The notes below the pieces were generated by a model. It was given only the letters and a program-made list of their open reading frames with translations, ran no database searches and was not told where the DNA came from. The translations under genes were made by a program, and so were the position numbers. Below, piece after piece: positions 56,181 through 64,000 of a stretch of 64,000 nucleotides of DNA. Every line of letters begins with the position of its first letter. Positions within the stretch are counted from its first letter, which is position 1. This DNA is from Vandiemenella viatica (taxonomy: Eukaryota; Arthropoda; Insecta; Orthoptera; Morabidae), in contig CM061914.1 in NCBI GenBank assembly GCA_031002005.1, positions 10,712,148 to 10,776,147 on the forward strand. The letters run 5' to 3'.

Positions 56181-57310
56181 TCAGTGAAAGGTTTAACTAT
56201 GACGTAACTAAAGTGTGATTTCAGTTTTAATTTTATAACTTTATTTCTATTAGTTTTATCGCAAATCTAAAATTACCATGAGATTCTCTGACTAAAAATA
56301 CATATTCTGAAAGTTATCTCATCTCTGTATCTACTTTAGATCGGCTGAAATTTATTTCTAAGTTGACCTCATGGTCGTGATGAAAGCTGAATTTTAAGAT
56401 CTCTATAACATCGGTTCTATTGACTGGAATTACTTGAAATAATTATATGTTATATTAGATTTTTAGGTCTCCCCGGAAATCTACTTTTTATTCCGAATGT
56501 TCTCTAGGATTTTGAGATAAAAAATTATTAAAAGTGAAGTGCATCTGACGAAGTATAAAAATTGATTTAAGTTATTTAAACGTTCAGAAACTACAAAATT
56601 TTAGTGAATTTATATTTTAATTGCCTGATTACTTCATTAAAATTACTTTATTTGGTTCGAAAGTGTGTTAAAACAGTGAAATGCCAAATATTGGAAATTA
56701 CTTGTGCACTGAACTGGATTATTATGGATTATCATATCAAAGGTTAGTAAAAGGTGTTAATATCACTACAGAAAGTTACTTTAGTTGGTTTATTTGCTAT
56801 TAAGTTACTTTATTGCTCGTCTATTGATCTAAAAATGGCAAAATGCTTCCAGAGTAGAAATTCTTTAAGTCCAAGGTAGTATTATTACTGATTATTTAAT
56901 TTTCAGTTGATTAACAGTTTGTTTATTATTATTCAAAGTTTATATTCGGCGTTTAGCAACTACTAAAGGTCTTTACTGCATTCAAATTGGTTTATAAACT
57001 GCAAAGTTAACCTATTTCAAAATCTTTTATGTGAAACTGAATTTGGGGGATTTAAGCTACTCCCTCCCAAACTGATGTTTTCTTTTTGTTATTAAAGGTT
57101 TATTTAGAGCATTTATTTAATTATGGATACATTTATTATCCCTAAAGGGTTTTATTTAGTGTGTTTGGTTACAGTGTCCTCATGCTACATAAAGCTTTAC
57201 TCCCATAACCTGTACATGAACTGAAAACTGTCTTTTACTACAGAATAAGCTTTCCCTCTAATACCTAAAGGTGAGAGGCTAGAATTTACTAAAATTCTAA
57301 GATGCTTACA
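56181..57310 (-). repeat. 5' LTR of the Gypsy element, inner 0.9 kb deleted
   Basis: 56190-57310 matches 48314-49434 of the 3' LTR almost base for base and ends with the same GATGCTTACA. On its inner side the match stops at ttcagtgaaa, where gag coding begins instead of the rest of the LTR, the primer-binding site and the leader. The missing LTR part is the downstream half in transcription direction. Confidence 0.9.
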
Positions 57311-57314
57311 AGGG
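57311..57314. repeat. Gypsy target-site duplication, right (AGGG)
   Basis: AGGG directly follows the LTR end CTTACA and matches 47408-47411. Confidence 0.75.
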
Positions 57315-59410
57315 GTGTGGAAATATTATATTAGAGAGAGAAGGAAGGCAACCAAAAAAAACACACACATTAAAATGTTCACCAACAGGAAGAAGAGATC
57401 CAGGCTGCTGAGGCCAAAATAATGACAGCAAGAGAATTGAAAATGTCCCCAAAAAATAGAGAAATACAAATCAACAGTTGGAAAATACTAATAACAAATG
57501 TGTAGAGGGAGAAACATTGACTTTCCCATATTAAAGCTCATCAGAGTTCGTGGTATGAGTTAATAAACTGGGAAATCAACCATTTGGCATCCACCCAGAG
57601 TGCATAATGCTCTTCTTGGAATGATTCAGTTGTTTTTACACTAATAATATTAATAGATCCTCTCCTGATTCATAGATGGGAAAATCAGAAATCATTGTAA
57701 AGAAAAATCTACATGAATTAAGATACTGTAAGATCCACAGTGAAGTGAGTTGAAGATAGTCCTCTAAAAATTGAGAGATAGTATAGGAGTACACATTCCT
57801 TAGATATTTGATATGTTAGGTTCTTTGCGAGAGGGATATTATTTCATTCAGAATGACTTACTTAATGATCAAAACTGTCCTCTCCTTTCTTCCTTAAACT
57901 ATGGCTCTCAACTAAAACATGCATTAGGCAACAACACATTTAAGTTTTTTATGGCAGAATAAGAGTCTTACATATTGCACAATAGTATCTCAACAGTAGC
58001 ACCTGAAAGAATCATCAACCAATGTCTGGTCATATTAGAAAATGAAATTTGAATGTTAAGTTTATTAATTCCTTCAGAATGGGAATGATTTTCGAATGAA
58101 CACAGAGTTGATATAAGTTAACAATACAAACCAACCTAGTTACAGATTTTATGGCAGCAAATAATATATCCGTCCTTGTAACAACACAGGGAACACTGAG
58201 GGAAGTTAACAGTTTATAATCATTCTGTTGAATAAGTATGTTTCCTCAAACTGCATTGTTTGATTAAAAGTTATCTTATTATTATTCAGCAGAGAAGATA
58301 TTTCATTCAGTAGCATTTATTTATCAAGTGAAGTGTTTAACATAACCTTTGCTTTCAGTTTTAAATATTGGATTGTTGGAAAATGCTGATTTTTTTTTCT
58401 CACAAGAAGAATTTCCTGATTGCTTGACATCTGATTAAGTTTGGTGGCTCATCATTACTTTCACAATGTTAGTATTTTTTTCATTTACAACAGAAACGAT
58501 ATGCTGTAGAAGACAAAAATTCATTTGTGTATGCAGCAGATCAAGTATTATCCTTATCCTTGAGTGAACATAAAAACTGAGCCCACAAGTTCATTCTTAG
58601 GAGATTTTCCAGTTTGATTGCATGGTTTGGTTGCTGGTTATGATCAGCTTATCCATTTGTCACTGTGCATTCTGGAAAGACAAATTATATCATTGCTGGT
58701 CCTTCATTCATTTAGAAGAATCCTGCACCACAGCACCAATAACTTTGCTTATTGCACAGTAAGGAAATGAATTTGATCCATTTTTATTAAGGTGGAAAGC
58801 TAACCTGTCTGCAGTGGAAAAGAAATGAATCTGACCATTTGGCTGTCTGATATCAGTCATCCATCAGTGATAAATTGAATTTATCTTCTATTTTTTTATC
58901 GGATACTTGATATGATATCTGCAGTGATGATAAATATAATTTTCATGAACCTTGATTTGGACAATGTGATGGTGGTGGTGGAGTATGCAGATTGTAATAA
59001 TCAAATTGCACATTTTGTTAAATCTATTATGTTGAATTACATTCAACATCATCAAGTTGCACATGCAAGGACAAGAGCAGTTCCCTATCCACTCTACAGT
59101 ACTTTGTGTGATTACTTAACACACTATTTACGATAACTTTTCCAATGGAACGTGCAGTAAGGTGTTCTTGCAATGCATTTAACACTCCTTCTTCAGCATG
59201 TTAAAACTTGGATTTACAGCAAAATATACAGGATTTATGATTGGTTATTACAATTTTTTTTGTAAATGATTCACTACTTGTTTAAGTGTACATTACAAAT
59301 ACAATAATTCTTTTTTAAATGTTTTATGCTATGCATTGTTTATAAAGTGATAACTCCAAAAGACAGTACAATGTCTCCAGTATGTTACATATATGCTCAC
59401 TGTGCTACAG
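57315..59410. other. AT-rich DNA, probably intronic or intergenic
   Basis: No mobile element or exon is recognised. The 74-codon frame at 58912-59136 lacks splice-like borders and coding composition. It precedes the candidate exon at 59411. Confidence 0.4.
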
Positions 59411-59575
59411 ACGAGTTGCGACGTCGACGGAGACAGAAGTTGCTGCAGACCTCTGACTTACCGTCTCCTGATTCTGCAGAACCAAAGCTGACTCTGGTCA
59501 GATCACTGTACCAGCCACAACAAGTGCTTCCTCTCAAGCCCCTGCCCATCCAGGAGGACTTACAAGCTTTAGAAG
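59411..59575 (+). CDS. Candidate internal exon of a host gene (165 bp)
   Basis: A GC-rich island of coding appearance is bounded by an acceptor (atatgctcactgtgctacag) and a donor (agaag/gtaatatc). In the open frame it encodes about 54 residues plus split codons at both ends: DELRRRRRQKLLQTSDLPSP, DSAEPKLTLVRSLYQPQQVL and PLKPLPIQEDLQALE. The composition (basic start, then proline-rich and acidic) and the drop to AT-rich, stop-containing sequence beyond the GT are typical of a real insect exon. It enters with two bases of a codon and leaves with one, and its 165 bp preserve the frame. I cannot name the protein. No neighbouring exon was identified, so the rest of the gene may lie outside the window or be split by long introns. 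Confidence 0.6.
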
Positions 59576-60780
59576 GTAATATCAGAAAAACAGCTGTCAT
59601 CCCAAGTGGTGAATGGCTGTTTGGACTTTGCCTGAAGTATGGTCTGGGAGACCAATCATTTTTGTCAGTTCATATTATTTTTTTATTTGTGGGTGTGGCT
59701 GACTGTAATGACAGGATGTTAAGAGTAATTGATGAAAGGAGACTCTGAAACCAGAACATACTGCAGCCTACTACCAATGCTAAATTGAGGAATATTCCAA
59801 GCTGGAGCATAAATTCTGAGATTGCCACCCCTTTCAAAATAATTTTGCCACCCCATTGTCCAGGGCAGTAGTGGAGTTTAAAGAAAAGGGGACAAAAAGG
59901 TCACTGTCCTTCAAACAAGATTTCATCTGCCCTGCTCTGAGTTCTACAAATAAGTCACCACCAGTATTCTTATACAAAATTACTGCAGACAGACTTTAAT
60001 AGCAAATATAGTCATGCAGAATTTTGCATTTTCATTTCTGCTCTTCTCCTTTTCAAGTAATGGATATCAAAAATTTCTGTAACCACCTATACTTATGAGA
60101 AGCGTGATGTGCACTTAAGTGCTTTGGTGAACATGGCCCCAAGTTAAGTAGTTGGAGTATGTTTAGAAACCTTAGAAATAACAACTCTCCCATCTAGAAC
60201 TATTTGATTTTATTGCGAAATGTGATAGTGATATCATTTTCCTTATTCTTTTGATCAAATTTTCATATTGAAGTGCCTTGCAACTGGAATACTTCATAAG
60301 GATGCTCTAACAGTTTTTGCGATAATCTAGTATCATTGCAAAGTGATTTTTTTTTACTATTGTTTGTGTACTTCAGTAGAACATGTGGGCTATATGTAAT
60401 GGTTTCACTGTATTCCTTCATCAAATTGATATGTAATGTGCTGCAGTCCACTCTGCATACCCAAATGGATCAATGTTTTTGATTCTTGGATCATCTGCAG
60501 AGCGATTTGAATAATCTAATCACTGCCTATGATAACAATGTAGCCATAAAAATAACTTTTTTCAAGAAATGTAAGTTACGACTGATTTATTTTACATTGA
60601 TACTTTCCAGATATAGACAGCATTTTTGATACATGTTACATGCAATATTTGAATGCTTGTTTCTTTGTGTTTTAAACAGAAAATGTTGTAAGTTAACAAA
60701 CTAGAGGAAGGTGTAATGTATCAAATCTACATTTTTCCTTCTGCCTCTTGTTACCTTCCTTATACATGACATTATTTTTT
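59576..60780. other. AT-rich DNA downstream of the candidate exon
   Basis: No second exon, RNA gene or repeat boundary is recognised. Likely intron sequence if the exon is real. Confidence 0.4.
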
Positions 60781-61303
60781 TATATATTCCTGTGAATCTC
60801 AGGTGGTGGGCTATCTGCAAGATATTTCAGATGAATTGGACAAGGAAGACCACGTTGACAGCATGGCACCAGATCTTTCTAAGGAATTTGACAGAGTGAG
60901 CCATAAAATGGTTTTAAATAAACTGAAATCTATTGGATTGGATGAAAAAGTTATTTCCTGGGTAGAGGAATTCTTAAAAGACAGAAAGCAAAGTGTTACA
61001 CTAGGAAATACATTATCAAAAGATGTGGAAATGCTACAGGGTAGTGTATTGGGACCATTGCTGAGCATTATTCTAATGAATGATTGTGTTGATGGGATAT
61101 AATTATGATAATAGGTTGGGGTCAGAATTGCTTGCTGAAGGATTGAAGTGTAAATATCTTGGCATAACATTTGATAACAAACTCAACTGGACAGAGCACA
61201 TTGGGCAGGTGGTGGGAAAAAGTTAAAAAAATCCTTAATTCACTGGATAGGGTGATGAGAGGATATACCAGAATTGGGTTAAAAAACTTTGGTGAGACCA
61301 TTG
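60781..61303 (+). pseudogene. Family A LINE fragment with the catalytic region deleted
   Basis: The RT blocks SHKMVLNKLKSIGLDEKVIS (60900-60957) and QGSVLGPLLSIILMNDCVDG (61036-61098) jump directly to GLKCKYLGITFDNKLNWTEH (about 61143-61200). The stretch carrying FADD is missing compared with the copy at 63300-63610. The 5' part before ESQVVGYLQDISDEL is also absent. The fragment ends at about 61303, where a second copy of the same family starts in the same orientation. Confidence 0.85.
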
Positions 61304-61335
61304 TTTAAAACACAGATGTTAAAGAAATAGATGAA

Positions 61336-62080
61336 GTGGCTGAAACAATAACTGACTGCGGTAAAAGTGGTAAAGAGGAGATAAATTCTGAAAATGTAAA
61401 GCCAGTAGTAAGGGTGTTAATGGTAAACTGTAGAAGTATAATGAACAAAGTAATCGAATTTGCCAACTTAATAGAGATACACGAACCACAAGTCATAGTT
61501 GGGGTAGAGAGTTGGTTAAAAGAAGAGGTACTAGACAGTGAGGTTTTTCCTGACGGTTACAGAGTGTACCGCAGAGATAGAGGAGCAATTGGTGGAGGAG
61601 TCTTCATACTAGTTAGCAAAAACTACCACAGTTCACTGGCGTTCATAGATCAAGACCATGAGTTACTCGGGGTAGATTTCTGGGGTAATAAAAAAGAAAA
61701 AATCAGAGTGTTGGCTGTTTACCTCAGTGGCAGAATGACAGAAGAGGATGAGCTCTTGGGGAGAAATTAAATTCATACTCAGATTTCAGAGGTGAGAATA
61801 GAATGATCATCATCGGTGGGGATTTAAATTTACCAGGTGTAAACTGGAAGGAAATAAGATAAATAACACAAGGGAACAAAGATTTGTAAATATCTTAGTA
61901 AGGGAAGGAGGATTTACACAAGTGGTTGAGCAAAACACTAGGGGACAAAATATTTTGGATATATCACTAATTAAGCCCGATGAAAACCTTATGAGGTTTC
62001 AAGTAACTGAAGGAATAAGTGATCATGAAGCAGTTCTGATGGATATTAGAGGATTCATTAAACCATAAGCCAAAATTGAA
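61336..62080 (+). pseudogene. Family A AP-endonuclease domain
   Basis: Blocks: VRVLMVNCRSIMNKVIEFAN (about 61405), VIVGVESWLKEEVLDSEVFP (about 61495), RDRGAIGGGVFILVSKNYHS (about 61577), IRVLAVYLSGR (about 61700), then after a frameshift at about 61770 GGDLNLPGVNWK (about 61816), and EGISDHEAVLMDIRGF (about 62010). The active-site E of the ESWL block, the GDLN and the SDH are all present. The frame is broken once near 61770 and again near 61858, so the domain is recently dead. Confidence 0.85.
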
Positions 62081-62288
62081 GGGGGAAATAGGTACAATTA
62101 TAAAAAGGCACAGGTTTCGAATTTGAAGAGATGTTTCAGAGTACAATTCAGCAAATGGAAGGAAGGCTCAAGTAAAGTAGAGTCAAGGTGGGAAGAGTTC
62201 AAGGAGATAATAAGAAAGGGGCAAGAAAAATTTATTCCAAGGCAGAAAATAAAGAGAAGTAGAGAACCTATGTACTATAAATAGGGAT

Positions 62289-63839
62289 GTGAGGAGGTTA
62301 AAGAGGTTGGTAAGAAAAGGACATAATAGAGTTAAGAGACAGCAGGATAGTAGGGAATATTTAAAACAACTAAACAAGAACTTAATAACAGCAAAGAAAA
62401 TGGCTAAAGATGGGTTTATGAAGAGTATTGTCAGTGCAGGAGAACCATTGACTGATGCATCTAGAAATTTCTATAGCTATATCAGGAAACTGAGGGGAAG
62501 GGAGGGTGTAGAGACACTTATAGATAAGGATGGAGAAAAAGTTACTGACGGTTTCAAAAAAGCAGAGATTTTAAGTAACTGGTTCAGTGAAAGCATTAGG
62601 GACAATGAATCAGAAACAGGAGGGTCTAATTCGGAGAACAAGCTTAACAACACAATTAGAAATGACGATAGTAAAAAATTTGATATTCATCCTGAGGAAA
62701 TCATGAAGGAAATAAGAAAGCTGAAAAAACATAACGGGGCTGGTAAAGATAATATTACTACAGATATCTTAATGATAGCCGGATGTGACATTGTACCTTA
62801 TCTTCAAATATTATTTAAACTGAGTCTAGACACTTGCTGCGTACCACATTACTGGAAAAGTGCAATAGTAGTACCGGTACATAAAGGAGGGGTGAGAAAT
62901 AGAGTTGAGAATTACAGGCCAATCAGTTTGACATCAGTGGTAGGTAAATTAATGGAAAGATGGATATGCAACTACATCAGAAATATATGTGAGGAACGTA
63001 AGTGGTTTTCAAGCAGGCAATATGGGTTCAGGCAAGGATATTCATGCGAATCTCAGTTGGTGGGATATATGCAAGATATTTCAGATGAAATGGACAAGGG
63101 AGGCCAAATTGAAAGTGTAGCACTAGATCTGTCAAAGGTGTTTGACAGAGTAAGCCATAAAATGGTAGTAAATAAGGTAAAAACCATTGGAGTGGATGAG
63201 AAAGTGATTTGCTGGGTAGAAGAATTTTTAAAAGGTAGAAAACAGAAAGTTAGGGTAGGAAATGTAGTATCAAAAAAAGTAGAAGTAAAAATGGGTGTGC
63301 CACGGCATAGCGAATTGGGACCATTGCTATTCATTATTCTAATGAATAATTGTGTTGATTGTTTACTATCAGAAATTACATTGTTTGCAGATGACATAAT
63401 GCTATATAAAAGAATCAAAACGACAAAGGATTGTAAACAGTTGCAGGGTGATCTGGACAGGATATCTAGTTGGGTTGGTAAACATGGGATGAAGATAAAT
63501 GCAAAGAAGAGTCAGCTTATTAGATATACAAATAAAAAACAAAAGGTTAATTATGAATATAAGGTGGGGAAAGAATTGCTTGCTGAATATTTGAATTGTA
63601 AATATCTTGGCATTACTTTTAATAACAAGCTTAACTGGGCCGGACTCATTGGACAGGTGGTAGGAAAAGGATTCAAAATTCTGCACTTGTTGGAGAGAGT
63701 GATGAGGGGATGTATGAGAGAAGTCAAGGAATTGGGTTACAAAACTTTGGTCAGACCATTGCTCGAATATTGTAGTGTAGTACCCTCATTTTACGTATCA
63801 AATACAGGAGTTGGAGAGGGTGCAAAAAAGGGCTGCTAG
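62289..63839 (+). CDS. Family A reverse transcriptase, 516-codon open frame
   Basis: The open frame starts in the linker after the endonuclease and continues to near the C-terminus. Blocks: KKHNGAGKDNITTDILMIAG (~140-160), NYRPISLTSVVGKLMERWIC (~205-225), QYGFRQGYSCESQLVGYMQD (~240-260), SVALDLSKVFDRVSHKMVVN (~270-290, motif A), VPRHSELGPLLFIILMNNC (~340-358), ITLFADDIMLY (~366-376, intact FADD) and EYLNCKYLGITFNNKLNWA (~430-450). The PQGSVLGP block reads PRHSELGP, which may impair template binding. After 63839 the C-terminus continues in another frame (ARFVSGNYRRMQSVTDMIKE) to the window edge. The start codon is arbitrary, because in an intact element this would be the middle of a longer ORF2. 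Confidence 0.9.
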   Translation: MRRLKRLVRKGHNRVKRQQDSREYLKQLNKNLITAKKMAKDGFMKSIVSAGEPLTDASRNFYSYIRKLRGREGVETLIDKDGEKVTDGFKKAEILSNWFSESIRDNESETGGSNSENKLNNTIRNDDSKKFDIHPEEIMKEIRKLKKHNGAGKDNITTDILMIAGCDIVPYLQILFKLSLDTCCVPHYWKSAIVVPVHKGGVRNRVENYRPISLTSVVGKLMERWICNYIRNICEERKWFSSRQYGFRQGYSCESQLVGYMQDISDEMDKGGQIESVALDLSKVFDRVSHKMVVNKVKTIGVDEKVICWVEEFLKGRKQKVRVGNVVSKKVEVKMGVPRHSELGPLLFIILMNNCVDCLLSEITLFADDIMLYKRIKTTKDCKQLQGDLDRISSWVGKHGMKINAKKSQLIRYTNKKQKVNYEYKVGKELLAEYLNCKYLGITFNNKLNWAGLIGQVVGKGFKILHLLERVMRGCMREVKELGYKTLVRPLLEYCSVVPSFYVSNTGVGEGAKKGC

Positions 63840-64000
63840 ATTTGTTTCTGGAAATTATCGCAGAATGCAATCAGTGACGGATATGATAAAGGAGCTGGAA
63901 TGGGATTCATTGCAAGACAGGAGGAGGATGAGGAGGGTTATGGCAATGTACAGGGCATATACTGGCGATGAGGCATGGAAAGATATTGGTGTAGGTATGA

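Larger units (their letters stand above)
61304..64000 (+). mobile_element. CR1-like LINE family A, ORF2-bearing copy, runs off the window
   Basis: The copy starts within the beginning of ORF2, so it is 5'-truncated or its ORF1 is lost. It then has endonuclease, linker, RT and RT C-terminus, and continues past 64000. It is the best preserved family A copy and a good reference for the family. ORF1 with the SGNH core is seen only in the copy at 25868. Confidence 0.85.

Overview
The window looks like a piece of a large, repeat-rich arthropod genome, most likely an insect and possibly a polyneopteran such as an orthopteran or stick insect. The evidence is the AT-rich intergenic DNA, the tRNA-headed SINEs, the abundant Jockey and CR1/L2-type non-LTR retrotransposons, the hAT MITEs and the Penelope and Gypsy elements. 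There are no prokaryotic operons. Almost everything that can be recognised is mobile DNA, most of it broken and much of it nested. One stretch (59411-59575) looks like an exon of an ordinary host gene.

Layout. 1-7.9 kb is AT-rich DNA with a hAT-like terminal fragment (~487), a ~188-bp tandem array (3.06-4.19 kb) split by a SINE, and a ~575-bp tandem duplication (5.9-7.03 kb). 7.97-13.07 kb is a huge inverted repeat with ~2.1 kb matching arms. Its left arm carries a 657-bp extra segment with inverted SINE parts, and its right arm runs into a 1000-base N gap (13072-14071). 14.07-18.5 kb holds an unrecognised segment, two Jockey fragments and a hAT-type MITE.

18.5-23.3 kb is a nearly full-length minus-strand Jockey-like element. 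Its gag and endonuclease/RT reading frames are damaged, and a SINE sits in the endonuclease with a perfect 13-bp target duplication. 23.3-25.9 kb is a plus-strand Jockey relic. 25.9-28.5 kb is the first copy of CR1-like family A, whose ORF1 has an SGNH-esterase look. 28.5-36.4 kb is a nest: a Penelope-like 5' fragment, a minus-strand family B (CR1/L2-like) copy split by another LINE with a 9-bp target duplication, a full-length family B copy with a tandem-repeat 5' end, and a Penelope GIY-YIG endonuclease end with a hammerhead-like motif. 36.6-38.5 kb is a second tandem array. It ends in the same 16-base motif as the first one.

39.8-40.1 kb is a clean hAT MITE. 42.35-44.60 kb is a complete DNA transposon with CACTGGG termini, TAA duplications and a degraded transposase gene. 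44.6-47.4 kb holds further LINE fragments, a 182-bp palindrome and a SINE. 47.41-57.31 kb is a minus-strand Gypsy element with an intact pol. Its gag-pol junction has a textbook -1 slippery heptamer, and its 5' LTR, leader and gag start were lost by a microhomology deletion. 57.3-60.8 kb is probably intronic DNA around the candidate exon. 60.8-64 kb holds two more family A copies, the last running off the window end with the longest LINE reading frame.

The genes do not form a pathway. The biology here is transposon dynamics: autonomous elements (Gypsy, Jockey, CR1-like, Penelope, the CACTG transposon), the SINEs and MITEs that parasitise them, and their insertion into one another.
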